Shown: positions 22,673-31,230 of the stretch, in pieces
Position numbering within the stretch: position 1 is the stretch's first letter
Layout: every line of letters begins with the position of its first letter
Program-made: the position numbers and the translations under genes
DNA from: Dolomitihabitans soli
GTDB taxonomy: Bacteria; Actinomycetota; Actinomycetes; Streptosporangiales; Streptosporangiaceae
Length of the DNA stretch: 64,000 nt
Assembly: GCF_022213955.1 (NCBI RefSeq)
Contig: NZ_JAKNTW010000009.1
Coordinates: 277,580-341,579 of the forward strand
Direction: 5' to 3'
The notes under the pieces: generated by a model
The model's input: only the letters and a program-made list of their open reading frames with translations
What the model was told of the DNA's origin: nothing
Database searches by the model: none

Positions 22673-23920
22673 TCACCGGGCCTCCTTCAGATCCAGTTCG
22701 GTCGTCCGCCGGGCGGTCGCCCGGTAGAGGAGGGTGCCGATCACGACGGCGAGCGGGAAGACCGTGGCGACGAGGATGCCGGCGCGTAGCCCCGAACCGC
22801 CGTCGCCGGGCAGCACGGCGGCCAGGCCGATGACGTCGGCGGTGTCGGCGACTGCTCCCGCCACCCAGGGGCCGATCGCGCCGCCCGCGTCGCCGAAGAC
22901 GGCCAGCACGCCGAACATGGCCGCGCCGCCGAACGGGAAACGCCCGGCGGCCAGGCTGAAGGTGCCCGGCCACAGCAGGCTGACGGCCAGGCCGCACAGC
23001 GCGCACCCGACGAGGCTGACCAGCGGCTCGGTCGACAGGCTGGCGACCAGGTAACAGACCGTCGCCAGGGTGCCGCAGAACACCATCGCGGGCACCAGGG
23101 GAATCCGCTCCCCCCACAGGCCGTAGACGATCCTGCCGATGCCCATGAGCACCGCGAACAGGCACGGCCCGGCCAGATCCCCCCACACCTTGGAGACGCC
23201 CAGCCCTTCCTCGGCGAACAGCGAGGACCACTGCGACATGGTCAGCTCGGCGGCTCCCGCGGCCAGCATCAACACGAGGGCCATGGCGAAGGCGGGAACG
23301 CCGAACAGGTTCCGCAGCGACGTGCGGTGCTCGTCGGGGACGGTCGGCGGCAGCGGCACCCGCAGGAACGCGAACACGTTGACCAGGGGCACGATCGCCC
23401 AGGTCAGCGGCAGAATCCACCAGGCGTCCTGGCCGATCCCCGCCAGCAGCACCGTGCTGCCCGCGACCACGGCGACCTGCCCCCAGCAGTAGAAGGAGTG
23501 CAGCAGGCTCATCGCCGCGGCCTTGCCCTCCTGCGGGCTGGGCAGCGCGTCCACGACCGGGCTGACCAGCACTTCGAGCAGCCCGCCGCCGACCGCGTAG
23601 ACGATGATCGCCACACACAGGCCGACGTACGGCGAGGGCAGTACGGCAGGCGCCACCGCCAGGAGCACCAGCCCGGTCACCGAGAGGACGTGCGCGACCA
23701 CCAGCGGGACGCGGTAGCCGATCCGGTCGGCGAACCTGACCGCCACGATGTCGGTGATCAGCTGGGTGGCGAAGTTCAGCAGCACCAGCCGGCCGAGCAT
23801 CTCCAGTGGCACGTCGAAGCGGGTCTGGAAAACGATGAACAGGAGGGGGGCCAGGTTGTTGACGATGGCCTGGGTGACGAGCCCGGTGTAACAGGCACGC
23901 CGGGTGTGGTCGAAGGTCAC
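22673..23920 (-). CDS. MFS transporter
   Basis: 415 residues, about 12 membrane helices, beginning at GTG 23920. Features such as HSFYCWGQ in helix 5 and the paired GxLVSPVVDALPSPQEGKAAAM stretch recall the FucP/sugar-transporter-like branch of the major facilitator superfamily rather than drug exporters. The substrate is not readable. It is convergent with the TetR gene, with the MITE between. No partner gene is co-oriented closely enough to form an operon. Confidence 0.85.
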   Translation of the reverse strand: MTFDHTRRACYTGLVTQAIVNNLAPLLFIVFQTRFDVPLEMLGRLVLLNFATQLITDIVAVRFADRIGYRVPLVVAHVLSVTGLVLLAVAPAVLPSPYVGLCVAIIVYAVGGGLLEVLVSPVVDALPSPQEGKAAAMSLLHSFYCWGQVAVVAGSTVLLAGIGQDAWWILPLTWAIVPLVNVFAFLRVPLPPTVPDEHRTSLRNLFGVPAFAMALVLMLAAGAAELTMSQWSSLFAEEGLGVSKVWGDLAGPCLFAVLMGIGRIVYGLWGERIPLVPAMVFCGTLATVCYLVASLSTEPLVSLVGCALCGLAVSLLWPGTFSLAAGRFPFGGAAMFGVLAVFGDAGGAIGPWVAGAVADTADVIGLAAVLPGDGGSGLRAGILVATVFPLAVVIGTLLYRATARRTTELDLKEAR

Positions 23921-24030
23921 CGACCATAGTGTGACATGTCAGGTTATTGGGGCTTATTTAGCTTTCCAGGGTGGTGCTCGTTGGGTTCGCCCGCTGCGAG
24001 CCGTACTGTCCGGATGGGCCCCTGTCGTGG

Positions 24031-24447
24031 TCAGGCCACCCAGGGCGGCACGATGCGCGCGGCGTCCTTGGGGGCGAGCTCGCCCGCGTCGGCGGCCGAG
24101 ACGCCGCCCGGGTTGTAGACCTCGCTGGTCCCGGGGCCGGTGACGATGGCGGAGAAACCGGTCAGCGGGTCGGAGAACATCTGGCGGGGGACGTCGGCGG
24201 GCATCACGACGGTGTCGCCCGTGGTGAGCGTGAACCGGTCGCCGCCCAGCTCGACGACCGCGCTGCCGGTCAGCAGGGTCCACACCTGCTCGCTGTCGCA
24301 GGCGTGCAGCGGACCCTCCCTGCCGGGCGCGAAATCCACGCGCCACAGGGACTGGGACGCGCCGCCCTGGGTGGGAGAGGCGAGGGTGGTCATCACGCCG
24401 TTGGGCGTCTCGGTCCGGCGCGCCTCGGTGGAATGGGTGACGGACAT
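24031..24447 (-). CDS. cupin domain protein
   Basis: 138 residues with a single cupin barrel. The first motif region is GPLHACDSEQVWTLLTG (HxxxxEQ-type metal ligands) and the second is GDTVVMPADVPRQMF, where the usual second-motif His is not obvious. This small metal-binding protein could be an enzyme or a binding protein. It is divergent from a MarR gene, sharing an AT-rich palindromic operator, so it is the likely target of that regulator. Confidence 0.82.
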   Translation of the reverse strand: MSVTHSTEARRTETPNGVMTTLASPTQGGASQSLWRVDFAPGREGPLHACDSEQVWTLLTGSAVVELGGDRFTLTTGDTVVMPADVPRQMFSDPLTGFSAIVTGPGTSEVYNPGGVSAADAGELAPKDAARIVPPWVA

Positions 24448-24477
24448 GTCGATGATCTCCTAGACTTGGTCAACGTT

Positions 24478-24495
24478 GTTGTCTATATAGTTAAC
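24478..24495. promoter_or_regulatory. MarR operator
   Basis: An 18-bp imperfect palindrome GTTGTCTATATAGTTAAC, symmetric around CTATATAG with matching GTT/AAC ends. It lies between the cupin start (24447) and the MarR start (24509). A MarR dimer here would block both promoters. Confidence 0.65.
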
Positions 24496-24508
24496 CAGGT
24501 TGTCTATC

Positions 24509-24979
24509 GTGTCAAGTGACATCCCCGGCTTCGAGCTCCCGCTCCGGCTGTTCCTCGGTTTCCGCGTCATCATCGACGAGCTGCACGAAGAGCTCGCCCG
24601 ACAGGGACACCCCCACGTCCGGCCGATGTACGGCTTCGCCATGCAGGCCATCGGCGCCCACGGCACCACCGCCGTCGACCTGGGCCGCCGGCTGGGCGTG
24701 TCCAAGCAGGCGGCGGGCAAGACGATCGAGACCCTCGAACGCCTCGGCTACGTCGAACGGGCACGAGATCCGCACGACACCCGGAAGAAGATCGTGCGGC
24801 TGACCGAGCGGGGGATCGACTCCCTGACGCGGTCGGCGCACATCTTCGAGGACCTGCGGGCCCGCTGGGCGCGGACGCTGGGAGAGGACCGCCTGCGCGC
24901 GATGGAGGAGGACCTGCGCACGATGACCCCGACCGACGCCTTCCGGCTCGACATGCCCGGCTGGTTCGGCGGCCTGTGA
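24509..24979 (+). CDS. MarR family regulator
   Basis: 156 residues from GTG 24509 (CAGG nine bases upstream); TTG 24500 in frame is an alternative. The winged helix is visible as TTAVDLGRRLGVSKQAAGKTIETLERLGYVERARDPHDTRKKIVRLTERG, with the wing DPHDTRKK characteristic of the family. It is probably a homodimeric, ligand-responsive repressor of itself and the divergent cupin gene. No ligand can be proposed. Confidence 0.88.
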   Translation: MSSDIPGFELPLRLFLGFRVIIDELHEELARQGHPHVRPMYGFAMQAIGAHGTTAVDLGRRLGVSKQAAGKTIETLERLGYVERARDPHDTRKKIVRLTERGIDSLTRSAHIFEDLRARWARTLGEDRLRAMEEDLRTMTPTDAFRLDMPGWFGGL

Positions 24980-24989
24980 CACCGACTGC

Positions 24990-25060
24990 GGCGCGGTCTG
25001 TGGCGCGGTCTGTGGCGCGGTCTGTGGCGCGGTCGGGGGCGTGGCGTGGCGTGGCGTGGT
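24990..25060. repeat. short tandem repeats downstream of marR
   Basis: Almost four copies of a 12-bp unit GGCGCGGTCTGT (24990-25034) are followed by about four copies of the 5-bp unit GGCGT (25038-25060). They are non-coding simple sequence, probably from slippage. Confidence 0.85.
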
Positions 25061-25160
25061 CTGTGCGTGGCGGTGGCGTGGTTTGTGGCGTTAAGCGGTC
25101 TGTGACGCGGTCACGGCCCGGTCGGTGGGGTGGCGGGGCCCGTGGCGGGGTCTGGGGCTC

Positions 25161-25571
25161 TCAGTCGCCCGAGTACGACCAGCTGGACCAGCGGGTGATC
25201 TCGATGGTGATCATCGGCCCGGCCGGTGGGCGCTCGCCGTACTGCGGATATTTCGCGGCGAGCAGTGCCACGGCCGGTCCGGCGGGGCCCTCGGTGACGG
25301 TCGCCTCGCCGTCCGCCCTGACCCACCACAGCGTGGCCCAGTCGTCGTCGTAGTGGTCGACCAGGGCGCAGACCCTGGGGTTCTCCCGGATGTCGCGGAT
25401 CCGGCGCAGGTCGGTCGTCGTCTTGGGCTTGTGGTCGACGGCGAGCAGGATCCGGTCCCCGTCGAGCGCGAACGTCACCGGCACCAGATGCGGCACGCCG
25501 TTCCCGCCGGCCGTCGCCAGCCTGGCGACCCGGGCCCCGGCGAACCTCCGGCGGGCGAGAGCCTCCTCCAT
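25161..25571 (-). CDS. PPOX-class F420/FMN-dependent oxidoreductase
   Basis: 136 residues of the pyridoxamine 5'-phosphate oxidase-like split-barrel family, closest in layout to the actinobacterial Rv0121-like (TIGR03668) group thought to bind F420. Visible strands are ARLATAGGNGVPHLVPVTFAL, ILLAVDHKPKTT and RVCALVDHYDDDWATLWWVRADGEA. It is a cytoplasmic flavin or deazaflavin enzyme with unknown substrate. It is monocistronic on the minus strand. Confidence 0.85.
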   Translation of the reverse strand: MEEALARRRFAGARVARLATAGGNGVPHLVPVTFALDGDRILLAVDHKPKTTTDLRRIRDIRENPRVCALVDHYDDDWATLWWVRADGEATVTEGPAGPAVALLAAKYPQYGERPPAGPMITIEITRWSSWSYSGD

Positions 25572-25651
25572 GTCTCTCAGCGTAGGTCGCGCCGTCCCCG
25601 GCCGACCAGGCGGAATGTGACGATGGCATTAGAACTGCATGACAGAAGTCG

Positions 25652-26659
25652 TCAAGAGGCGTGTACCCAGCGCAGTTTTCCTGCGGTGGTCAGGAGTGCC
25701 AGCGCGCCGTCGGCGGTGTAGGCGGCAGAGGCGGTGCCCGGGTGCGTGGCCACCGAGCGGCCGGATCCGTCGACCACCTCGGCCGTCCCGCCGTAGGTGA
25801 TCACGAAGGTTGCGCCGGAGGGATGGGCGCGGATCTGCGCCTCGTCGGCGATCTCGCGTGTCCACGTCTGCTTGCCGAGGGGGTCGACACCTCGGATGCC
25901 GGTGAACCGCCTGTCCTTGCCGTCCTTCCAGTGGGCGTACACGACCAGGCCCTTCGTCCCGGCGGCGCATCCGGCGACGGCTTCGAGGCTGGTGGTGATC
26001 GGCACTGGCTTGCCCGAGGGGGTCAGCAGGTAGGCGCGTTCCCCCGTGACCACCGCAGTGGTGCCCGACGTACAGATCGCCCTGGCCGGTTCACCGATCG
26101 TGTTGCGGGAGGTCTCGCGCCAGCCCCGCCGATCGTGCCGGAACCACAGCACCTGCTTCCCGGTGGACGCGACCGCGATCGTCCTGGACGCGTCCTCCGC
26201 CCAGGAGAAGCCGCTGTCCACCGGGATGCGCTTCTCCTTGCCCTTTGGCCGGATCAGCCGCAGCCTGCCCTTTTCCGAGCCGTCGCTCTCGACGATCACC
26301 GCGTCGGAGGCATCACGTGCCGTCAACACCCGCTTGATCGGGGCATCGGACTTCGCGAACGCGCCGGAGAGGGAACGCGGCTCAGGATCGGGGCCCTCTG
26401 CCGCACCGGAGAACACGGGGTCGGGGCAGCGCGCCTGGCAGACCACGTCGGCACCCTCGGAGTAGGCCGCTGTGTCCCGCCAGACCTCCCTGCCCGCCCG
26501 GTCCAGCCCGTAGAACGCCTCGCCCCGGTTGTCGGCCACCACGGCGCCCTCCGCGGACACGGCCACGATCGCCGGCGGTCGCGCGTCGGGCTCCGGCTGA
26601 GCGGTCGCGGTGCTGCAGCCGGTCAGGAACACCAGCAGGGCGAGCACGGCTCGGGACAT
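25652..26659 (-). CDS. lipoprotein with beta-propeller-like repeats
   Basis: 335 residues with a lipobox (VFLTGCS, Cys about residue 15), so predicted to be anchored outside the membrane. The mature part has repeating short strands (for example AVVVTGERAYLLTPSGKPV and ATFVITYGGTAEVVDGSGRSV) suggestive of a PQQ/WD-like propeller, but no named family is recognised. AGGAGAG lies upstream; ATG 26659 is preferred, with GTG 26662 one codon earlier equally possible. The next gene upstream on this strand, a small secreted protein, starts about 55 bp away and could be co-transcribed. Confidence 0.75.
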   Translation of the reverse strand: MSRAVLALLVFLTGCSTATAQPEPDARPPAIVAVSAEGAVVADNRGEAFYGLDRAGREVWRDTAAYSEGADVVCQARCPDPVFSGAAEGPDPEPRSLSGAFAKSDAPIKRVLTARDASDAVIVESDGSEKGRLRLIRPKGKEKRIPVDSGFSWAEDASRTIAVASTGKQVLWFRHDRRGWRETSRNTIGEPARAICTSGTTAVVTGERAYLLTPSGKPVPITTSLEAVAGCAAGTKGLVVYAHWKDGKDRRFTGIRGVDPLGKQTWTREIADEAQIRAHPSGATFVITYGGTAEVVDGSGRSVATHPGTASAAYTADGALALLTTAGKLRWVHAS

Positions 26660-26714
26660 CACAGATGCCTCTCCTAGGCGAGTGAGGGTGCCGCGGCACC
26701 CCCGTCACGTGGCG

Positions 26715-27194
26715 TCAGGCCTTGTTGGTGGTGCAGACACTCCGCGGGTCGATGCCGGAAACGTCGAAGGTGAACTTGGCGTCGACGTGCCACCTCTTCT
26801 TGTAGGCCACGTTCCTGTAGGGCTTCTTGGAGTGCCAGCCTGGCTTGATGTCGTCTCCGGAGTTCCACTCCCACAGCGTCTTGTCGGCCCGATCGGGCAG
26901 GGACTCGCGAATCCTCAATCTGACATTGCTCTTCTTTCCGAGCTTCCGGCCGTTCTCGGTGCCCAGGAAGTAGTCGATCTTGTCGACATGGTCAACTTTA
27001 GAGTTGCTGTCCGGCGTGTAGAAAACCCTGAGGACCCCGTAGTACTCGTAGTCGGTGTCGTCGTCTGCGCACTTGCTGTCGTTGAGCTCCCGCTGCCCAC
27101 TGGTTGCCGAGGCCGAGACGGTGGCCGCCGGGATGATCGACAACGCCAGCCCCAGAGCTCCGAAGATCGCGGCCTTCCGCAGGATGCTTGCCAT
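26715..27194 (-). CDS. small secreted protein, unknown
   Basis: 159 residues with a clear signal peptide (cleavage after ATVSASA, about residue 30). The mature protein is about 130 residues, charged, with two Cys (KCADDDTDYEYYGVLRVFY near the N-terminus, SVCTTNKA at the end) that could form a disulphide. Family not recognised. A purine-rich GAGAGGG precedes ATG 27194. The frame stays open upstream, but that stretch has no signal-peptide logic. Confidence 0.72.
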   Translation of the reverse strand: MASILRKAAIFGALGLALSIIPAATVSASATSGQRELNDSKCADDDTDYEYYGVLRVFYTPDSNSKVDHVDKIDYFLGTENGRKLGKKSNVRLRIRESLPDRADKTLWEWNSGDDIKPGWHSKKPYRNVAYKKRWHVDAKFTFDVSGIDPRSVCTTNKA

Positions 27195-27506
27195 TTGCAC
27201 TGTGCCCTCTCGTGTCGAGGATGATTCGGTTGCGAACAAAGGGCAAATATAGGGAGGTACGGTATATTCGCGGTATGTTCCCGTTCGGCCGTAACGGCGA
27301 CCAGCCACGCACACCACCCGGCCGTGTCCCTGGACAGACCCCGGCCACGACTGGGAGTCCCACGGCGCAGCCGTACCCATGGAGAGAGCGCAAGCGGCCG
27401 AACCCCGGAGCACGACCTGAGCGGTACGGCCGGCCCTCGCCGACCTGGCCAACGAATGCGGCGCAGGGTTAACGCCGGGTAGGGATAACGCGGCGCAAGG
27501 GTTACG

Positions 27507-27797
27507 TCAGCAGCCGAGACCGCTCAGCAGGCCGATGCTCGGGGTCAGGGTGACCTGATCGCAGCCATACGTGCCGGCGTACCCGCCCGAGGTGATCGTG
27601 ACCGACCCGGCTCCCGATCCCGCCCCCGTGCAGCCGTTGCCGATGATGATGTAGCCCACCAGATCGGACATGAGGAGCCGGGACCCGCCGGCGCAGGTAT
27701 AGGTGCCGGCGTGCGCGGCCGTGGCGGGCAGCAGTGCCCCGGCCAGCGCGGCGACGGTGACGACGGCGAGGGCGAGGCGTTTGGCCGAGGGGGTCAT
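27507..27797 (-). CDS. small secreted Cys-containing peptide
   Basis: 96 residues: a signal peptide (KRLALAVVTVAALAGALLPATAAHA) followed by a compact mature domain of about 66 residues with four Cys (YTCAGGS, NGCTGAG, YGCDQV, GLGC-stop), probably two disulphides. Gly/Ser-rich. No named family is recognised, and its role outside the cell is unknown. It stands alone; the 250 bp on its downstream side (27253-27506) contain nothing I can support. Confidence 0.68.
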   Translation of the reverse strand: MTPSAKRLALAVVTVAALAGALLPATAAHAGTYTCAGGSRLLMSDLVGYIIIGNGCTGAGSGAGSVTITSGGYAGTYGCDQVTLTPSIGLLSGLGC

Positions 27798-27835
27798 GCG
27801 TGGCCCTATCGCGTGAAGGGATGAGAATTCACTAC

Positions 27836-27955
27836 TTACCCAGCGCTAAGCCGCATCCGCCAACGATGTCCACTTCTGGACTGCCAGGGTGCGAATCCGA
27901 GGCCGCCGAGCATGAGGACGGCGAGCCCGGCGGTCGCGGTTCTGAGGGCGGTCAT
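27836..27955 (-). CDS. possible 39-residue membrane peptide
   Basis: A short frame starting at ATG 27955, which overlaps the permease stop as ATGA. It encodes MTALRTATAGLAVLMLGGLG followed by 19 polar or basic residues: one possible membrane helix or signal. The overlap geometry is the only support; it may be a real small protein of the ABC operon or chance. Confidence 0.35.
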   Translation of the reverse strand: MTALRTATAGLAVLMLGGLGFAPWQSRSGHRWRMRLSAG

Positions 27956-29001
27956 GACAGGCGTCTCCGGATCCACCAGAAGGACAGGAGCGTGAGGCCG
28001 AGGGTGAACAGGGCGTAGATCCCGGTCTCCATCCACTGGAACGGCCAGAAGCGTTCAAGGGGCTGGTAGGTCGCCTGCTGCCGATAGCCGAGCCGGTTGA
28101 TCTCGACCGTGCATCCGCCCATGCCCCGCGGTCCCATCGGTGCGCAGGGTCCCGACGTGGTGGAGACCTGGACGGTGCCGGGTTCGCCGCTGCCGGCGAT
28201 CGTGCGCCCGGACGGGTCGAGCAGGTTGCTGGACAGGACCCAGGCGCCAGCGTGGTCGGGAACGGCCGACTCCAGCACGATGCTCGCAGTTCCGCCTTCG
28301 TCCCGTGACACGTAGAACCCGTCCACGTTCGCCTGGCTGAGCTCGAAGGTTGCGGTGATCGGGGGCATCAGGTGGGGCCGGACCAGCAGCGGCATGGCGA
28401 GCTGGATCGCGGCGAAGGCGGCCAGGGTGAGGGCCATGGCGGGCAGCGTGCGGCGCACCAGCATGCCCACGGTGATGCCCAGGACGAAGGCGAAGGCCGC
28501 ATATCCCATCGGGGCGATGCCGCGCGCGCCGAACACCAGGGGAGCCATCAGGGCGAGGCTTTCAGCGGCCGACTTGTCCAGGGGGTCGGACCACCAGGTC
28601 ACCATGAGGCCGCACAGGCCGGCGAAGGCCATGGCCGTCAAGCCGGTGAGTCCGAGCTTGACCGCCAGCCAGCGGCCGCGGGTGACGCTCTGGTTCCACA
28701 CCATCAGGTGCGTGCCCGCCTCCAGCTCGCGGGTGATCAACGGTGCTCCCCAGAAGAGCCCGACAAGAGCGGGCAGGAGCAGCACGACGAGGCTGACGGC
28801 CATGAAGGGGGTCTGGTACTCGTCGAAGAATTGGTCGTAGAAGCGGTCGCAGGTGTTGTCCTGGGTACAGGCGGCGATCCCGGCGGAGTAGTCGGCGGCC
28901 AAGCCGGGGCCGGTCAGGGCCAGGGCGACGGCGAGGAGGACGAGCAGGGCAGCCATCATCGCCGCCGAGCCGCGGAACTGGCGCCAGGTCAGCCAGATCA
29001 T
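27952..29001 (-). CDS. ABC transporter permease (ABC-2-like)
   Basis: 349 residues with a first membrane helix right after MIWLTWRQFRGS, further helices (AVSLVVLLLPALVGLFWG, LGLTGLTAMAFAGLCGLM, GYAAFAFVLGITVGMLVRR), a large extracytoplasmic loop (about 235-320) and a last helix before the end. This is the layout of permeases found with YtrA-type GntR regulators. ATG 29001 overlaps the stop of the ATPase remnant (ATGA). Its own ATPase is grossly truncated, so the transporter works only if another ATPase substitutes. Confidence 0.82.
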   Translation of the reverse strand: MIWLTWRQFRGSAAMMAALLVLLAVALALTGPGLAADYSAGIAACTQDNTCDRFYDQFFDEYQTPFMAVSLVVLLLPALVGLFWGAPLITRELEAGTHLMVWNQSVTRGRWLAVKLGLTGLTAMAFAGLCGLMVTWWSDPLDKSAAESLALMAPLVFGARGIAPMGYAAFAFVLGITVGMLVRRTLPAMALTLAAFAAIQLAMPLLVRPHLMPPITATFELSQANVDGFYVSRDEGGTASIVLESAVPDHAGAWVLSSNLLDPSGRTIAGSGEPGTVQVSTTSGPCAPMGPRGMGGCTVEINRLGYRQQATYQPLERFWPFQWMETGIYALFTLGLTLLSFWWIRRRLS

Positions 29002-29237
29002 CGCTGCACCTCCAGGGCGACTCGCCGGTCGGCGGTGTGCTTGTCCATGTAGGCCAGGGCTAGGTCCTGGGCGACGAAGCCGACCTTGGCCGGCTTCAGC
29101 AGCGTGGTCTTGCCGGCTCCGTTGGGACCCACCAGCCCGACGACGTGCCCTGCCGGGATGTCGATGGTGCACTCGCGTGGCGTCCAGCGTTTGCCGTACT
29201 TCTTGCCCAGTCCCTGGGCCTGCAGGACAGCGTTCAC
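28998..29237 (-). pseudogene. ABC ATPase with large internal in-frame deletion
   Basis: Only 79 codons remain of an ATPase normally near 300. The start (MNAVLQAQGLGKKYG), the Walker A motif (GLVGPNGAGKTTLLK) and the end (LALAYMDKHTADRRVALEVQR) are normal. They are joined through AKVGFVAQD, so the signature, Walker B and H-loop are gone. The frame is intact and both ends keep their ATGA overlaps with the GntR and permease genes. The remnant may therefore persist because it preserves translational coupling. It cannot hydrolyse ATP as a normal ABC subunit. Confidence 0.8.
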
Positions 29238-29638
29238 GCTATGTCCTCCTGAGCGGTGGTCCGAAAGGTGGTCATGAAGAGGGCCTCGATGCTTTCGTCG
29301 TCGAGGCCGGCCCGGCGGGCCTTGGCCAGCCAGCGCTGCAGGTCCAGCCGCAGCGGGCCGTGCGCGGCCAGCGAGGCGTCGGTCAGTGTCTTCGTCACGA
29401 ACGTCCCGACGCCCGGCCGGGCGGAAGCCAGGCCCTCGTGCTCGAGCTCCCGGTAGGCCTTGAGCACCGTGTTGGGGTTGATCGCCAACCGCGCCACCAC
29501 CTCCTTCACGGTCGGCAGCTGGTCGCCTTCGCGGAGCATGCCGAGCCGCAGCGCGTGTCGGACCTGCTGGACCAGCTGGAGGTACGGCGACACGCCCGAC
29601 CTGCCGTCCAGATGGAACTCGATCACCGGCTGCTCCAT
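29234..29638 (-). CDS. GntR family regulator, YtrA type
   Basis: 134 residues: an N-terminal winged helix (SPYLQLVQQVRHALRLGMLREGDQLPTVKEVVARLAINPNTVLKAYRELEHEGL) and a short C-terminal helical tail typical of the YtrA subfamily, which controls adjacent ABC transporter operons in response to cell-envelope stress or antibiotics. It is the first gene of the operon, and its stop overlaps the ATPase remnant's start. Probably an autorepressor acting at the palindrome just upstream. Confidence 0.87.
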   Translation of the reverse strand: MEQPVIEFHLDGRSGVSPYLQLVQQVRHALRLGMLREGDQLPTVKEVVARLAINPNTVLKAYRELEHEGLASARPGVGTFVTKTLTDASLAAHGPLRLDLQRWLAKARRAGLDDESIEALFMTTFRTTAQEDIA

Positions 29639-29642
29639 TTAT

Positions 29643-29654
29643 CTAGCCTGCTAG
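29643..29654. promoter_or_regulatory. GntR operator candidate and surrounding intergenic region
   Basis: CTAGCCTGCTAG forms a 5+5 palindrome five bases upstream of the GntR start, consistent with autoregulation. The rest of the 319-bp gap to 29957 includes AT-rich sequence near 29660-29700 and 29765-29815, probably promoters for both directions, and no supported gene. Confidence 0.5.
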
Positions 29655-29957
29655 CACTTTAGAGTCACAGATGTTAAAGGATCATAAGGATCGCTGTCTC
29701 GGTATCACCCGGGCATCCGAGGCGCGGGAGCGTTGCGTTCGGTGCGGAACACCGGTCTGCGGATGCTTCAAATAGGGGTAACGACCTATTTGTGCATCTT
29801 TGGGGATATATGCGAAGGATGTGGAGGGGCTCGGGTAAGGGAGAGGGAAGGGCGGGGGAACCGCCGAATCCCGGACAACGCGCGGACGGTCGATGGAGAT
29901 GAGACCGCGGACACGGACGACCTCGGGAGCGCCGGACCGTGCGGAGGGGAACCGACC

Positions 29958-30488
29958 ATGACAGACCCACGCTACGGGCGGACACAGCAAGGGCCCCGGG
30001 ATCAGACCTCGGCGACGGTGCCCCAGGCGCGTCAAGGGATGGAACCGGCACAGCCGGCGCAGCCGACGCAGGCTGAGGAGCCCCGGCCCACGGGCTGGAT
30101 AGGCTGGGTGATCTTCGCCGGTATCACGATGCTGGTCCTGGGATGCTTCCAGGCATTGATGGGCCTGGTAGGCGTCTTCAACACCGACTTCTACCTCGTC
30201 ACCGCCAATGACCTGGCGATCCCGGTCAACTACACGGCCTGGGGATGGGCGCATCTGATCATGGGTGTGGTCGTCGCCCTCGCGGGTGCCGCCGTCCTGG
30301 CGGGCAGGACGTGGGGGCGCGTGGTGGGTATCGTTCTCGCCGCCATCCAGGCACTCGTGAACTTCGCCTGGTTGCCCGCCTACCCGCTCTGGTCGATCAT
30401 CATCATCGCCGTCGATGTGCTCGTGATCTACGCGCTGGCCGTACACGGCAGGGAGATGAGCACGTTCGGCAGAAGCGGCGCCCGGTAG
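29958..30488 (+). CDS. four-helix membrane protein (DUF7144-like)
   Basis: 176 residues: a hydrophilic Pro/Gln-rich N-terminus (about 1-45), then four membrane helices (IGWVIFAGITMLVLGCFQALMGLV, AWGWAHLIMGVVVALAGAAVL, VVGIVLAAIQALVNFAWL, IIIIAVDVLVIYALAVH). This pattern is common in actinobacterial small membrane proteins of unknown role. ATG 29958 follows GGAGGGG; longer upstream frames are not protein-like. A hairpin separates it from the next gene. Confidence 0.8.
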   Translation: MTDPRYGRTQQGPRDQTSATVPQARQGMEPAQPAQPTQAEEPRPTGWIGWVIFAGITMLVLGCFQALMGLVGVFNTDFYLVTANDLAIPVNYTAWGWAHLIMGVVVALAGAAVLAGRTWGRVVGIVLAAIQALVNFAWLPAYPLWSIIIIAVDVLVIYALAVHGREMSTFGRSGAR

Positions 30489-30510
30489 GCGTCGCGGTTG
30501 CGCCGGATGC

Positions 30511-30537
30511 GAGGCGGAGAGCCTGGTTCTCCGCCTC
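30511..30537 (+). terminator. hairpin between two membrane-protein genes
   Basis: Perfect 10-bp arms GAGGCGGAGA (30511-30520) and TCTCCGCCTC (30528-30537) with a 7-base loop, 22 bp after the upstream stop and 24 bp before the next start. Terminator or attenuator. Confidence 0.65.
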
Positions 30538-30561
30538 GACGGTTATGGCGGGAAGGTACCG

Positions 30562-31176
30562 ATGAGTCTGCAGGTGCTGCCACTGGCCGTCACCATGATG
30601 GCGGGTCCGCAGATCATGTCGGCGATCATCCTCGTCACCCACCGGTACGCGGTGCGGGTCTCACTCGCCTATCTGGCAGGCGTAGCGGTCGCCGCGGTCA
30701 CCGGAACGGCGCTGGCGCACGGGTTCGCCGGCGCCGTCTCGCTGGGCGATCCCCACGACAAGGGGTCTCTCGGTAAGATCATCCAGTTCGTTCTGGTCGG
30801 TCTGCTGGTGGTCGTGGCGATCAAGAACTATCTGGGGCGGGAGACCTCCGAGCCGCCCAAATGGCTCGGCACGCTGCTGGAGGCGGGCACGGGCAAGGCC
30901 TTCATCACCGGTCTGTTGCTGGTGCTGCTGATGCCCACCGACATCATGGCGATGCTGACCGTCGGCGTGAACCTGGCGCAGAGCGGTTCCCCGCTGAGCG
31001 CGGCGATACCGTTCCTCCTGGCGACCCTGCTGATCGCCGCCCTGCCGCTGCTGAGCTACCTGCTGTTCCGGCGGCGGGCCACGGTCGTGATGCCCAAGGT
31101 CCGGGACTGGATGGGATCCCACGGCTGGCTGATCAACATCGTCGTCTGCGTCATCTTCGTCTTCCTCATCCTGTGA
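30562..31176 (+). CDS. GAP/Sap-family membrane protein
   Basis: 204 residues with about six hydrophobic helices and the family opening MSLQVLPLAVTMMAGPQIMSAIILVT. The GAP/Sap (peptidoglycolipid or sulfolipid addressing) family is known from mycobacteria, where members help move glycolipids to the surface; in other actinomycetes the cargo is unknown. ATG 30562 has GGAAGG six bases upstream. The AfsR-like gene starts 54 bp downstream on the same strand and may be co-transcribed. Confidence 0.8.
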   Translation: MSLQVLPLAVTMMAGPQIMSAIILVTHRYAVRVSLAYLAGVAVAAVTGTALAHGFAGAVSLGDPHDKGSLGKIIQFVLVGLLVVVAIKNYLGRETSEPPKWLGTLLEAGTGKAFITGLLLVLLMPTDIMAMLTVGVNLAQSGSPLSAAIPFLLATLLIAALPLLSYLLFRRRATVVMPKVRDWMGSHGWLINIVVCVIFVFLIL

Positions 31177-31230
31177 CCCGTCGATTCCCGCGCCCCCTAG
31201 TCTGAGACGGGTTTTGGGAAGGGGGCAGCC

